In this document: piece after piece, positions 21,463 through 31,630 of the stretch
How positions within the stretch are numbered: the stretch's first letter is position 1
Layout: each line of letters opens with the position of its first letter
NCBI RefSeq assembly: GCF_009930875.1
Contig: NZ_CP025249.1
Location: forward strand, 124,001-188,000
Origin: Actinomyces sp. 432
GTDB lineage: Bacteria; Actinomycetota; Actinomycetes; Actinomycetales; Actinomycetaceae
Direction: 5' to 3'
DNA: 64,000 nt
Made by a program: the position numbers and the translations under genes
The notes under the pieces: generated by a model
The model's input: the letters and a program-made list of their open reading frames with translations, nothing else
Told to the model about the DNA's origin: nothing
Databases searched by the model: none

Positions 21463-22125
21463 ATGACCTCACGCCCACACGGCTCCACCGATCCCGCCAA
21501 CCCAGATGCGGCGGCCCACGCCGCAGTCCCCGACCTGCCCGCGCCGCGGGATCCGGCGGCGCCCTACGGCGTCGTCATGGTGTGCACCGGCAATATCTGC
21601 CGCTCCGCCATGGCTGAGGTCGTGCTCATCGACCGCCTCACCGCGGCCGGCATTCCCGCCGACGGTCCCGGCGGCGTCGTCGTCACCTCTGCGGGCGTAT
21701 CCGACGAGGAGTCCGGCAACCCCATGGACCCCCGCGCCCGGCAAGTCCTGGCCGAGGGCGGCTACGGCGTCGGTGCCGACCCGACTGCGCGGGCTACCGC
21801 CGCGGCAATCGCCGACCACGCCGCCCACCGCATCAGCGACGTCGAACTACGCCGCGCCGACCTGGTACTCGCCATGACCGCCGCGCACCACCGTGCCCTG
21901 ATGCGTCGGGGCGAGCGGCTCGGCGTCGACCCCGCACGCATCCGCATGTTCCGCGAGTACGACCCGACGGCGGCCGGCGCGCTTGGCGCACCCGGACGCG
22001 CGGCGAACCTGGATGTGCCCGACCCCTGGTACGGCACCATGGCAGACTTCATCGACACCCTCGACGTCGTAGAACGCGTCAGCGACGCCCTCGCCCCCGC
22101 GCTCACGGAGCTGGTGGCCGGCTGA
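21463..22125 (+). CDS. Low-molecular-weight protein-tyrosine phosphatase
   Basis: A 220-residue LMW-PTP hydrolysing phosphotyrosine (or other aryl phosphate). The P-loop VCTGNICRSAMAE (C-x5-R-S) is near residue 45, preceded by an unusually long, probably disordered ~38-residue Pro/Ala head. The general-acid DPWYG loop is near residue 190. RADLVLAMTAAHHRALMR is the conserved middle helix. ATG 21463 is preceded by only a weak ribosome site. It is not next to a BY-kinase or capsule cluster, so the substrate is unknown. Confidence 0.9.
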   Translation: MTSRPHGSTDPANPDAAAHAAVPDLPAPRDPAAPYGVVMVCTGNICRSAMAEVVLIDRLTAAGIPADGPGGVVVTSAGVSDEESGNPMDPRARQVLAEGGYGVGADPTARATAAAIADHAAHRISDVELRRADLVLAMTAAHHRALMRRGERLGVDPARIRMFREYDPTAAGALGAPGRAANLDVPDPWYGTMADFIDTLDVVERVSDALAPALTELVAG

Positions 22126-22244
22126 CGGTCGTTGCCGCCGTGGGCGCGGCGCGCCCCCGCGCTCGCGGAACCGGTGGGAGCCTCCGGCACACGGTGAGCG
22201 GCGCCGCTAAGTCCGGTCCGGACGCCCAGTCGGCATCCCAGTCT

Positions 22245-23450
22245 TCAACCCAGCCGCTCGGTCAGCCAACCGGTGAGCGTGCCCAGGTACTCCTCACGTA
22301 CCGGCGAGGGCGACAGCACCAGGTCGTGCACGCCGCCGGGGATCTGCACCACGGTGACGTCCTCGCCCAGGAAACGGGAGCGCTCCACGATCTGCTCCAC
22401 CGACAGCACCGTGTCGCAGCGAAGCGCCTCCTGTCGCGAAATTCCCGGCCCGCCCGACGCCGTCGAGCAGCACACCAGCACGGGCACGCCGATGCCGAGC
22501 CCGTGGTGTACCTCCCGCTGCAGTCGGCGAATGCCCGCCAGGAAGCCGGCCCGCACGGGGAACGACGGCGAGGGCTTCAACGTCAGGTCCCAATCCCACT
22601 CACCGCCCCAGCGGCGGTGCAGGGTCCGGGCGTAAATGTCCACCTCAATCGGGCCGGGATCGGTATTCGCGGGGATCGAGGCGGCGGCGTCGGCATCCTC
22701 CTGCGCACCCGTGGCGGGGTCCTGGCCGGGTGTGGCGGCGGGAGCCGCGGCAGCCTGCTCAAGCTTCGTGTTCTCACTGGGGTTGTCGATGATCCGGTCC
22801 GGATCGCGCCGGGAGAGCAGGTCAATAAAGGCAGAGCCATAGGATCGCACCAGGCCGGAGGAGTTCAGCTGCAACCAGGGGGAGTTCAGCGTGACCGCCT
22901 CGACCGAGCCAGGATGGTCCCGGCCCAGATGGCTGCCTGCAGCCCGCCGGTGGAATGGCCGTTGAGCACCACCGTGGAGTGCCCGTGCTCGCTGCGGATA
23001 ATGCGCAGCGCCTCAGCGATCTCCTCGTCATGCACCCGCAGGTCGCGCACGTCGTGCGGGGACCAGTAACCCACTCCGGCCCGACCACAGGCGCGCAGCT
23101 CCAGCGCATAGAACTCATAGCCGGCGGCCAGGAAGGCGTCGGCCAGCCAGGTCTGGAAGAAGTAGTCGTTGCGTCCGTGCAGGTACAGCACGGCCCGCTC
23201 GTGGCGGGGGTGCCTGGCTGCCCCGCCGATCCCGGAGCGGGCGCCGCGCCCCGTTGGTGCACGAGCACGGCGTGGTCCGCACCCGGAGCGGCCGGGGACT
23301 CAGCCACCGGAATGGTGCGGGCAACCCAGGGCTCCCCAGGATGTCGGTTGACAGCTTCGGCGCAGGCCCGGCCGGCGCAGCGCTGGGGGAGGAGGCGCGG
23401 CCGGTCGGCTCCGGCCGCGGGGCAGGGGTCGTCGCGTTCGTGGGTGCCAT
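22245..23450 (-). pseudogene. Alpha/beta hydrolase, three frameshifts as given
   Basis: A serine hydrolase starting at ATG 23450, with an N-terminal ~35-residue low-complexity head. It has a cap-less hydrolase core: AVLYLHGRNDYFFQTWLADAFLAAGYEFYALELR, nucleophile elbow GHSTGG, and a C-terminal catalytic His in VQIPGGVHDLVLS. The frame must be shifted at about 23340, 23220 and 22920. Each time, adding one G (minus strand) to a G-run restores the expected residues (GEPWVARTIP, AARHPRHERAVLYLHG, AGDHPGSVEAVTLNSPW), and the total becomes a multiple of three (402 residues). Substrate is unknown. Three similar errors in one gene suggest under-called homopolymers, although real decay is not excluded. 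Confidence 0.75.
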
Positions 23451-23526
23451 GGCTGCATCCTGTCACGGACGGCCTCATAGCGGTCGGTCGCTACCGGTGG
23501 CTAGTGCCGGCCGATGCGCAACTTCT

Positions 23527-23562
23527 ACCGACCTCGGCGGTTATATCTACCGATCTCGGCGA
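23527..23562. repeat. Dispersed 21-bp direct repeat, copy 2 (reverse orientation)
   Basis: Reverse complement of the element at 17721-17756 with three substitutions: two CGCCGAGRTCGGT units about GATATAAC. It is about 70 bp upstream of the SAM riboswitch. Confidence 0.7.
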
Positions 23563-23630
23563 AGTGATGCGTGCATCGTTTTGCGCGCCCCGCTTGCCTC
23601 GGGTGCCACCCGCCGCCTAACGTTGGCGCA

Positions 23631-23717
23631 GACCATCCAGAGCAACCGAGAGACCTGGCTCATCGACGTTGCAGCAACCCCCGTTCACGGTGAGGGTGCT
23701 ACCGCCAGGACCGATGG
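23631..23717 (+). promoter_or_regulatory. SAM-I (S-box) riboswitch
   Basis: The segment carries the S-box signatures in order: a P1 5' strand with CCATCCAGAG, then ACCGAGAGACCTGGCTC, GACGTTGCAGCAACC, a short P3 hairpin, GGGTGCTACCGCCAGG, and a P1 3' strand CGATGG. It senses S-adenosylmethionine and controls the methionine transporter downstream. The P1 3' strand touches the GGAGG ribosome site (23716-23720) of metN, which implies control of translation initiation rather than a transcription terminator. No poly-T terminator is seen between them. Confidence 0.88.
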
Positions 23718-23725
23718 AGGACTAC

Positions 23726-24789
23726 GTGACGCAACCACCTGCATCCGATACACCCGGCACGCGGGTGCTGGACCGGGACGGCGCCGCAGTAGCTGAGCCC
23801 ATGATCTCCCTGCGTGACGTCCACAAGGTGTACAAGCTCCCGGGCGGGAAGACTGTACGCGCCCTGGACGGTGTCACCCTGGACGTGCAGGCCGGCTCCA
23901 TTCACGGCATCGTCGGCACCTCCGGCGCCGGTAAGTCAACCCTGGTGCGCTGCCTGACCAGCCTTGAGCGCCCCACCTTCGGGAGGTTCGCGTCGCGGGG
24001 AAGAACATGACCGACCTTTCCGCCCGCGACCTGCGCGAGGCCCGCCGCGCCATCGGCATGGTCTTCCAGCACGCCAACCTCCTGGACTCGCGCACCACCG
24101 CCCAGAACGTCGCCTACCCGCTCGCCCTGGCAGGCGTACCCAAGGGGCAGCGCCATGACACGGTCGTCCGGATGCTCGACCTGGTGGGCCTGGCAGACCG
24201 CGGCTCCTCCTACCCCTCCCAGCTCTCCGGCGGCCAGAAGCAGCGCGTCGGCATTGCCCGGGCGCTCGCGGACCAGCCCCCCGTCCTGTTGTGCGACGAA
24301 CCCACCAGCGCCCTGGACCCGGAAACTACCCGCCAGATCCTCGGACTCATCCGGGACGTGCGCGACCGCCTGGGCGTCACGGTCGTCATCATCACCCACG
24401 AGATGAGCGTGGTGCGTCAGATCTGCGACTCCGTGAGCCTGCTTGAGGCGGGCCGCGTGGTCGAGTCCGGCCCGATTGAGGCGGTCGTCTCCGACGTCGA
24501 TTCCCGCCTGTCCCACGAGCTGGTCCCCACCCCCGAGATCCCCGAGGGGAGCCTGCCCGACGGCGACGTCGTCATCGACGTCGCGCTCACCGCCCGCCCC
24601 GGCCAGCCGGCTGCCGCGCAGGTGCTAGCACTCGCCGCCGAGCGGGGCGCCGACGTCGCCGGCGGCCTGTTCGAGACCCTCGGGTCCGCGCAGGTCGGGC
24701 GCCTGGCCCTCACCGCCCGCGCCGAACAGGCGGCGGGCACGCTCACCGCCCTGCGCCAAGCGGGCGTCACCGCGGAGGTGCGCGCATGA
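23726..24789 (+). pseudogene. metN: Methionine ABC transporter ATP-binding protein MetN, one frameshift as given
   Basis: ATPase subunit of the MetNIQ methionine importer. GTG 23726 has GGAGG 5 bases upstream at the end of the riboswitch. Walker [10 protein letters not shown], the Q-loop ([10 protein letters not shown]), the [15 protein letters not shown] signature and the Walker B region [13 protein letters not shown] are all present, and a C-terminal NIL domain follows (residues ~265-354). The frame breaks near 23988: GRFASRGRT stop is read where [14 protein letters not shown] is expected. Adding one G to the GGG run restores a 354-residue protein, so a base-calling error is likely. Its stop overlaps metI by 4 bp (ATGA). 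Confidence 0.9.
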
Positions 24790-25514
24790 ACATGCTGGTC
24801 AATTCCGTTAATCCTGCTGGAATCCTCGCCCTGGCTGCCAGCGGCGATGACACCTGGTTCAACAACCCGGCGATTCAGCGCAAGCTCGCCCCGGCCACCC
24901 TGGAGACCTTCCAGATGCTCGGCGTGTCCGGGGTCCTGACGATTGTGCTCGGCATGCTGCTGGGCCTGGCGCTGGTCACCACCGGCAAGCGGGGGCAGCA
25001 CGCCAACCGGGCCGTGTACGAGGTGCTGTCCCAGATCGTCAACATTGGGCGCTCCATGCCCTTCATCATCCTGATGGTGGCGCTCATTCCCTTCACGCGC
25101 GCGCTCGTGGGCACCTCACTGGGCTGGGGTGCGGCATGTGTGCCGCTGACTATCGGCGCGATCCCCTTCTACGCCCGCCTGGTGGAGACCGCGATCAACG
25201 ACGTCGACCACGGCAAGGTTGAGGCGGCCCTGATGATGGGTGCGTCCGACCGCCAGATCACTTGGGGCGTGCTGGTCCGTGAGGCCCTGCCCACCCTCAT
25301 CCAGTCCGCGACGGTCACCCTGATCACACTGCTCAGCTACACCGCCATGGCGGGGACCGTGGGCGGCGGCGGCCTGGGCGACCTGGCCATCCAGTACGGC
25401 TACCGGCAGAACGCCTCCGACGTCATGGTGATCGTCGTCGTCCTGATCGTGTTCGTGGTTGCTGTCATCCAGGTGTGTGGCGACATGCTCAGCCGGCTGG
25501 TCGACCACCGCTGA
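24786..25514 (+). CDS. metI: Methionine ABC transporter permease MetI
   Basis: A 242-residue permease of MetNIQ. Five or six transmembrane segments are visible. The binding-protein-dependent transport loop ([26 protein letters not shown]), which docks on MetN, is present near residues 150-175. [19 protein letters not shown] is the usual MetI signature. The start overlaps the metN stop, showing translational coupling. A slightly long N terminus (~35 residues before the first helix) contains [13 protein letters not shown]. Control is expected from the upstream SAM riboswitch. Confidence 0.94.
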   Translation: MNMLVNSVNPAGILALAASGDDTWFNNPAIQRKLAPATLETFQMLGVSGVLTIVLGMLLGLALVTTGKRGQHANRAVYEVLSQIVNIGRSMPFIILMVALIPFTRALVGTSLGWGAACVPLTIGAIPFYARLVETAINDVDHGKVEAALMMGASDRQITWGVLVREALPTLIQSATVTLITLLSYTAMAGTVGGGGLGDLAIQYGYRQNASDVMVIVVVLIVFVVAVIQVCGDMLSRLVDHR

Positions 25515-25654
25515 GCCTCGACCAGCCGGAGTCCCGGGGCGATGCCCCGACGGCTCGGCTCGTAAACCATGGTGCCGACGCCTCGCTGCGCACGTTCGCG
25601 CCAGTCATGGAAATACGCGCAGCCTTCACGACTTCAAGACAAGGAACCAAAGTC

Positions 25655-26506
25655 ATGGGACTCACTATCTCCCGCCGCAGCGCCCTCGTGGGCGGCGTCG
25701 CGTCCGCTATTGCCCTGACCCTGGCCGCCTGCTCCGGCAACTCCAGCGGCGTTGACGGCATCAGCGTCGACGGCGACACGGCCACCATAAAAATCGGCGC
25801 GTCCTCCCAGCCCCACGCTCAGATCCTCCAGTGGGTGCAGGACAACCTTGCCGCCGACGCCGGGATCAGCCTCGACATCGTAGAGATCGAGGACTACAAC
25901 ATCCCCAATGCCTCGCTCAGCGACGGCTCTCTGGCGGCGAACTTCTTCCAGACCCCCAACTTCCTGGAGCAGCAGAACGAGGAGAAGGGCTACGACCTGG
26001 TGGCCATCGCTGACGTGCACATCGAGCCGATGGGTATCTACACCGACAAGGGCTACAGCTCCGTCGACGAGGCCGCCGAGGGCGGCACGATCGTGCTCAA
26101 CAACGACCCCGCCAACACCGCCCGCGGCCTGAAGCTGCTGGAGTCCGCTGGCCTGATCACGCTCGACCCCGACGTCGAGCTCCACACCACCCTTGACGTC
26201 ACCGAGAACCCGAAGAAGTTCGACCTGATCCCGGTCGACGGCGCCCAGACGCCCCTCTCGATGGCTGATTCAGAATTGGCCGTGATCAACGGCAACTACG
26301 CGCTCGGCGCAGGCCTGAACCCCAGCGAGGACGCTCTCGTCCTAGAGCCCAGTGGGGAGTCCCCCTACGCCAACCAGCTCGTGGTGCGCAGGGCCGACAA
26401 GGACAACGAGTACCTGCTCAAGCTCGCCGGACTGCTGAACACCGAGGAGCTGCGCACCTACATCGAGGAGACCTGGACCGACGAGTCCGTGGTCCCCGCC
26501 TTCTGA
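25655..26506 (+). CDS. metQ: Methionine-binding lipoprotein MetQ (NlpA family)
   Basis: A 283-residue lipoprotein that binds methionine outside the membrane and delivers it to MetNI. The signal peptide reads MGLTISRRSALVGGVASAIA then LTLAAC, a good lipobox with the lipidated Cys near residue 28. NlpA features follow: KIGASSQPHAQILQWVQ, LDIVEIEDYNIPN, DGSLAANFFQTPNFLEQQN, and YSSVDEAAEGGTIVLNNDPANTARGL. ATG 25655 is the only start giving a signal peptide; AAGGAA is about 10 bases upstream. A 140-bp gap follows metI. A strong hairpin at 26574-26623 may end the operon. Confidence 0.94.
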   Translation: MGLTISRRSALVGGVASAIALTLAACSGNSSGVDGISVDGDTATIKIGASSQPHAQILQWVQDNLAADAGISLDIVEIEDYNIPNASLSDGSLAANFFQTPNFLEQQNEEKGYDLVAIADVHIEPMGIYTDKGYSSVDEAAEGGTIVLNNDPANTARGLKLLESAGLITLDPDVELHTTLDVTENPKKFDLIPVDGAQTPLSMADSELAVINGNYALGAGLNPSEDALVLEPSGESPYANQLVVRRADKDNEYLLKLAGLLNTEELRTYIEETWTDESVVPAF

Positions 26507-26573
26507 GGCGCATCCGCTACCCGCGGGCGCGGTGGGCTGACTGCGGCTGCTGTGCGGGTGGTGGCGCTCAGGC

Positions 26574-26623
26574 TGACAAGGTCGTGTTCGGTAGGCGTCG
26601 GCCTGCCGGGCACGACCTTGTCA
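26574..26623. repeat. Strong inverted repeat with GGTCGTG core
   Basis: Arms TGACAAGGTCGTG at 26574-26586 and the complement at 26611-26623 are perfect. They extend to 22 bp with three mismatches around a 6-bp loop. It lies 70 bp after metQ, so it may terminate the met operon, but no T-tract follows. It shares the AAGGTCGTG core with the repeats at 11546 and 38973. The rest of the gap to 26971 shows nothing. Confidence 0.65.
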
Positions 26624-26971
26624 TCTCCGAGCATCCCGAACGTGGAGGGTATCGGTGAGGGCGGCTTGCCGAGCACAGGACGTATTCGGGCTTGTCCGTC
26701 GGGTTGCGGGTGTGGGCTCGGCCGACTCCCGGCCTCGTGCTTGGACTTGGGCCTGGGCGGGGACGATACCGTTGACATGGTGCCTACATGCGTTGGCTCC
26801 GAGTAGGCCGCGTACCTTAACCGCATGGCCACGAGGTTGGCCGTGCCCCTGCCCGATCCAGTGTCTGACGGGGTGCTGCCCGGGGCGTCGCCCTTACCGC
26901 GGCTCACCCGGAAGACTGGAGGACTCGGGTGGCAGGTAGCGATTCGCGCGGTGGCAGACGGGTGAGCTTGA

Positions 26972-28339
26972 TCAGGAGGCGGGGCGGTAGCCGATCAGCG
27001 TGCCGGTGGCCGGGTCGTAGCCGATGGCGTAGTCCTCGGCTACGAGGTCGAAGAGGGCGCCCGAGCTCGTGTCCATCCCGGGGAAGGTGATCTCCTCTCC
27101 GGTGTCGGCGTTGTACATCAGGCGGAAGGTCAGAACATCCTGGGCGTCGGCGGCCCCGAGGCCGGCCGTCATTACGGTGCGGTCCTCAGAGATATGGATT
27201 GCTGACAGGCAGGAGAGGTCGTCGGTGAACTGCGTAACCTCAATCGTTCGTTTGTCAATGACCTCAACCGACTGGGCGCAGTTGTTGTCATCGCGGTTCA
27301 CTATGCCGAGCAAGGTCTCGGTTGAGCCGTCGGCGAATCGGTCCTTAAGCTCAGCCTGCGAACGTGCCCTGTAGGTGTTGATAGCCGACTGGTTATTGGC
27401 CAGAGCCTCGCTGTCCGCATAGGAGTCGATTGGCTCGCCGCCTTCAGGGGGAAATGCGTAGACAGTGTTCCGGTTGCTGAAGTCGGTCAGATAAATCATC
27501 CAGCCATCGGTTGTCGCATAAGTGCCATACCCGGCGATGTTCTCCTCCGGGAGCGGGATGGTGAGGGGAACCCGCTCACCGGTGTCGATGTTATGTATGG
27601 TGCGGTTCCCGAGAATGCAGTACCGTTGCCCATCACGTACAAATACCGTTTGGTAGAAGTTCGACACGTACTGGAAGTAGCGCTCGGGGTACTCCATAGT
27701 TGCGGTCCACTGCGGTGTATCCGGCTGGTCCTCGCGATACGCGGTGCATTTGCCGCCGGAGGCGCAGGCCATGGCAACGTCCTCGGCGATCATCACGCCG
27801 TCGCTGGAGGACCAGGGAGCCTCTCGGGTCTCGCCGGTGTCCAGGTCATACAAGGTGGTGTCATGGATGAGAGTGTTCTTCCCCCACATGAGGTAGGCGG
27901 GCTTCATGGGGATGTCGAAGTCGTCGCCCGTGTCCCCCGCATCCGTGGAGGCATCGACCTGAGCCGACCAGGACTTGGCTGCGCCCGAGTCGGACAGCGC
28001 GTACGCCGTGAGCGTCGCATCCGCGGGATTGTCCCCGGTCTCAAGGGTGAGTAGATGACCCGGGACAGTTATGACCTGGGCGTTGGCGGCCACGGTGGTG
28101 GTCCAGGTCTGCTCAGCCCCGGCAGTCCACTCCGGGGACGGTGAGATGTAGGTGACCAGGTCGGTGGCGGCCGGTGTGGCGTAGTCCTTTCCACGCCCCA
28201 GCGCCAGGCCGCCCCCGAGCACGACGCCGAAGACCAGCAGCCCCGCCAGAATAGCGGTGCCGATAGCTCGCGGGCTGAGCCGGTCCTGGTCGGCGGGCGC
28301 AGGGCCAGACTGCCCGGGGAACGGCGTCGGGGAAGTCAT
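26972..28339 (-). CDS. Single-pass membrane protein with beta-propeller-like ectodomain
   Basis: A 455-residue protein of unknown function. ATG 28339 opens MTSPTPFPGQSGPAPAD; a Pro-rich cytoplasmic tail is followed by one transmembrane helix near residues 32-52 (AIGTAILAGLLVFGVVLGGG). The ectodomain has repeated blade-like phrases (LYDLDTGETREAPW, NIDTGERVPLTIPL, MYNADTGEEITFPG, YDPATGTLIGY), suggesting a PQQ-like propeller. Single cysteines around CASGGKCTAY could form a disulfide. GC content is slightly lower than in its neighbours. It stands alone upstream of upp. Confidence 0.65.
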   Translation of the reverse strand: MTSPTPFPGQSGPAPADQDRLSPRAIGTAILAGLLVFGVVLGGGLALGRGKDYATPAATDLVTYISPSPEWTAGAEQTWTTTVAANAQVITVPGHLLTLETGDNPADATLTAYALSDSGAAKSWSAQVDASTDAGDTGDDFDIPMKPAYLMWGKNTLIHDTTLYDLDTGETREAPWSSSDGVMIAEDVAMACASGGKCTAYREDQPDTPQWTATMEYPERYFQYVSNFYQTVFVRDGQRYCILGNRTIHNIDTGERVPLTIPLPEENIAGYGTYATTDGWMIYLTDFSNRNTVYAFPPEGGEPIDSYADSEALANNQSAINTYRARSQAELKDRFADGSTETLLGIVNRDDNNCAQSVEVIDKRTIEVTQFTDDLSCLSAIHISEDRTVMTAGLGAADAQDVLTFRLMYNADTGEEITFPGMDTSSGALFDLVAEDYAIGYDPATGTLIGYRPAS

Positions 28340-28439
28340 GGTCTCGATGCTAAATGCTTCGGTTGCCGCACAGAAGCGGGCGGGCACGGGTAGAGGTGCC
28401 CACCGGCCCGACGGTGCCGTGCCTTTAAGGGTGCCGCCT

Positions 28440-29078
28440 TCAGTCCACGATGCCGTACAGGCGGTCGCCGGCGTCGCCCAGGCCGGGCACGATGTAGGCG
28501 TGCTCGTTGAGGCGGTCGTCACGGGCAGCGGTGACCACGGTTACATCGGCCCGGTCGCCGATGGCCGCCTCCAGGGTGGCGATGCCCTCCGGCGCGGCGA
28601 TCAGGCAGATGGCGGTGACATTACGGGCGCCGCGCTCCAGCAGGTAGTTGATGGCGGCCACGAGGGTGTGGCCGGTGGCGAGCATGGGGTCGACGACGAA
28701 GCACTGCCGCCCGGACAGGTCGTCCGGCAGGCGGTTGGCGTAGGTCTCCACCTCCAGGGTGTCCTCATTGCGCTTCATACCCAGGAAGCCGACCTCGGCG
28801 GTGGGCAGCAGCCGGGTCATGCCCTCGAGCATGCCCAGCCCGGCGCGCAGGATCGGCACGACGATTGGTCGCGGCTCGGCCAGGTGCCGACCGGTCGTTT
28901 CCGCCACGGGCGTCTTGATGCGGATCTCCTCCGTGCGCACGTCGCGGGTGGCCTCGTAGGCGAGGAGAGTGACCAGCTCGTCAACGAGTTGGCGGAAGAC
29001 GGCCGAGGGGGTCTTCTCATCGCGCAGGACAGAGAGCTTGTGGTCAATGAGCGGGTGATCGGCAACGTGCAGGCGCAT
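28440..29078 (-). CDS. upp: Uracil phosphoribosyltransferase
   Basis: A 212-residue enzyme of the pyrimidine salvage pathway converting uracil and PRPP to UMP. Family markers are [17 protein letters not shown] at the N terminus, the [14 protein letters not shown] segment, [12 protein letters not shown], the PRPP loop [17 protein letters not shown], and the uracil-binding C terminus [16 protein letters not shown]. Length is typical. It is transcribed on the minus strand downstream of the BCCT gene with an 83-bp gap; co-transcription is possible but unproven. Confidence 0.96.
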   Translation of the reverse strand: MRLHVADHPLIDHKLSVLRDEKTPSAVFRQLVDELVTLLAYEATRDVRTEEIRIKTPVAETTGRHLAEPRPIVVPILRAGLGMLEGMTRLLPTAEVGFLGMKRNEDTLEVETYANRLPDDLSGRQCFVVDPMLATGHTLVAAINYLLERGARNVTAICLIAAPEGIATLEAAIGDRADVTVVTAARDDRLNEHAYIVPGLGDAGDRLYGIVD

Positions 29079-29161
29079 GGGTCAAGCCTAGATGAATCGT
29101 CCCCCGGGGGAGGGGCGGTCGGCCGGGTCGGCGCGACGGCGCCTCCTGGAGGTGAGTCGGC

Positions 29162-31291
29162 TCAGACGGTCTCGGCGGCGCCCAGGTACTCCAGCCAGCG
29201 CTCGTAGTGGTCCAGGACGTCGTGGGCGACCTGCTCGCGCGACCAGTCCATCACGTCGTAGCCCTGACCGCCGCCGCGGGGGCGCACCTCCAGGCGGACG
29301 GTGAGGTCGTCGGCCTCGTGGACTACCACGCCGAAGGCCGGCACCGGCGCCTGCACCATGCGCACGGCGTAACGGAAGTGGGAGCCGGTGAGGCGCTCGC
29401 CCTGCGTCTCGGTCGCCTGCACCAGCGTGGGCGGGGGCGTGACCACGAGGGTGGCCGAACCGAGGAAGTTGCGTACGTCGTCGGGGTCCTGCGCCTCGGG
29501 GCCTGCGACGACGACCTCGGCCACCAAGTCCTCCTTGCGCAACTCGTCGGCGACCGCCTCCAGGGCTGGGACTACGCGGTTGGACATGGCGCGCTGGGCG
29601 CGGGCGGGGGAAACAATGTCGAAGGTGTGCGACAGCCGGTCGCGCCAGGGGATCCGGTTCATGCCGGCGGCGGTGCCCGTGGCCCCCAGCAGGCGGTTGC
29701 GGTTGGCGATGCCGCGGGCCTGCTCGCGGGTGGCCTCGGTGCGCATTGCCCGCCATAGCCCCGCCATGACGGCGATGATCACGAAGGAGAACGGCAGGGC
29801 CATCACGATCGTTGCCTGCTGGAGGATGGGGATGCCTCCGGCCACGAGCATGGCGATCGTGAGCACGCCGGTCAGGGCCGCCCAGAAGATGCGCAGCCAG
29901 GCGGGTGCGTCCTGCGGGTCACCGTGGTAGGTCGGCAGCGCGCGGCTGGACAGGTTGGCCATGACCAGGGCTCCGGAGTCGGCGCTGGTGACGTAGAACA
30001 GGATGCCGATGAACAGGGCCAGGGCGATCAGGAACTTCCCTCCGGGCAGGTAGCCGAGCAGCGTGTACAGCCCCTGCTCCGGCTGCTCCACCGTCAGCTC
30101 GGCGAACTCGAGGTTGCCCGAGCGGATCAGGTCCAGGGCGCTGTTGCCGAAGATCGACACCCACATGGTGACGTAGGAGAAGGGCAGCACCAGGGAGCCG
30201 ACCACGAACTCGCGCACGGTACGGCCGCGCGAGATGCGCGCCAGGAACATGCCGACGAAGGCGGCCCAGGTGATCCACCAGGCCCAGAAGAACAGTGTCC
30301 AGCTGTTGAGCCACTCGGTGGGACGGTCATAGGCGTAGGTCTCCAGGGTCAGGCCTGGGAACTGGGTGACGAAGTCGCCGATATTGCCCACCAGGGCATC
30401 AATCAGGAAGGAGGTGTTCCCGGTCAGCAGCACCCATAGGGCCAGCCCGACGGCGAGCAGCACGTTGATGTTGGATAGCACGCGTACGCCCCGGTCGACG
30501 CCGGAAACGGCGGAAACGGTGGCCATGAGGACGCTCAGGGCGATCAGGCCGATCTGGGTGGCGGTCCCCTGCGGCAGGCCGAACAGGATGGTGAGGGCGA
30601 CATTCAACTGGACGACGCCCACACCGAGCGAGGCGGAGATGCCAACGGCCCCGCCTACCAGGGCGGCGGCGTCGACGACGTCGCCGAGCCGACCGTCCAC
30701 GCGTTCGCCGAGCAGCGGGCGCAGGGTGGAGCGAACCGCCAGCGGCTGGTGGCGGCGGTAGGCGAAGTAGCCAAGTGCCATGCCGAGGATCGAGTACAGG
30801 CCCCAGCCGCTGATGCCGTAGTGGAGCAGGGTCAACACGATGCCGTTGCGCGCCGCCTCCACGGTCTGGGCGTCACCGGTCGGCGGGCTCATGTACTGGG
30901 CCACCGGCTCGGCGACCGCATAGAACATGATTCCCGTACCCACGCCCGCGGCGAAGAGCATGGCGGCCCAGGAGAAGGTGGAGAAGTCCGGGGTGGAGTT
31001 GTCCGGGCCCAGGCGGATCTTCCCGAACTTCGACAGCGCCAGGACGATCACGAACAACAGCGCTGCCGTCACCAGCAGGATGTAGAAGGAGCCGAACCAG
31101 CGTCCGGCCCAGGAAACGGCAGCATTGAAGGCAGCTGAGACCGTCTCCGGGGCGATGATCGCGGCGCCGGCGATGGTGGCGATGATGGCTGCTGAGACGG
31201 CGAAGACCACCGTGTTGAGTCTGCGCTGCTCAGGGGCTGCGGATGCTAGTGGTGTTGGCTGATTGCTAGTCGTGCTAGGGGAATCAGACAC
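29162..31291 (-). CDS. BCCT-family transporter (betaine/choline/carnitine type)
   Basis: A 709-residue secondary transporter with about 12 transmembrane helices. The BCCT signature is clear: a Trp-rich helix SWTLFFWAWWITWAAFVGMF followed by LARISRGRTVREF, and a glycine-rich helix AAGVGTGIMFYAVAEPV. About 190 cytoplasmic residues follow the last helix, the long C-terminal tail typical of osmosensing BetP/BetT-like members. The start is GTG 31291. It probably takes up glycine betaine or choline for osmoprotection; substrate cannot be fixed from sequence. Confidence 0.92.
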   Translation of the reverse strand: MSDSPSTTSNQPTPLASAAPEQRRLNTVVFAVSAAIIATIAGAAIIAPETVSAAFNAAVSWAGRWFGSFYILLVTAALLFVIVLALSKFGKIRLGPDNSTPDFSTFSWAAMLFAAGVGTGIMFYAVAEPVAQYMSPPTGDAQTVEAARNGIVLTLLHYGISGWGLYSILGMALGYFAYRRHQPLAVRSTLRPLLGERVDGRLGDVVDAAALVGGAVGISASLGVGVVQLNVALTILFGLPQGTATQIGLIALSVLMATVSAVSGVDRGVRVLSNINVLLAVGLALWVLLTGNTSFLIDALVGNIGDFVTQFPGLTLETYAYDRPTEWLNSWTLFFWAWWITWAAFVGMFLARISRGRTVREFVVGSLVLPFSYVTMWVSIFGNSALDLIRSGNLEFAELTVEQPEQGLYTLLGYLPGGKFLIALALFIGILFYVTSADSGALVMANLSSRALPTYHGDPQDAPAWLRIFWAALTGVLTIAMLVAGGIPILQQATIVMALPFSFVIIAVMAGLWRAMRTEATREQARGIANRNRLLGATGTAAGMNRIPWRDRLSHTFDIVSPARAQRAMSNRVVPALEAVADELRKEDLVAEVVVAGPEAQDPDDVRNFLGSATLVVTPPPTLVQATETQGERLTGSHFRYAVRMVQAPVPAFGVVVHEADDLTVRLEVRPRGGGQGYDVMDWSREQVAHDVLDHYERWLEYLGAAETV

Positions 31292-31630
31292 GTGGCACTC
31301 CTTGATGCAGGGTATGCGTCACCATTGTGCTGTTGATGCACTGCTGGTGTGATCGGCGTGCACATGGCCTTCAACGCGTGACCATGAGGACGTTTACAAG
31401 ATTGTGAATCTTTCAGGGTTTGTGCGCGTCCGCAAGTGAGGGCCCTGGGGCGGCTGCGTTGGGTGGACTTGACAGCCGCATGAGGTCAGCGATAAATGGG
31501 CGTCGGCGAGATTCTTCCCACATTTCCCTTCCGCGCCTCGCAAACTGCCCGATGATGCGGCCCCGTTGAGGCGCCGGATTGGGCTCTGACCCGATCGTGG
31601 GGCGGAAGTGGACTGTGGCAGGGTGGGGGC
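31292..31630. other. Divergent intergenic region, BCCT gene / tadA
   Basis: About 340 bp with no gene. It must hold both promoters. A small hairpin (AAGATT-GTG-AATCTT) is near 31398-31412. No operator family is recognised. Confidence 0.35.

Noticed and set aside
23980-24010. Programmed frameshift in metN
   Set aside because: There is no slippery heptamer with a downstream structure, and the same single-base loss occurs in many unrelated genes of the window.
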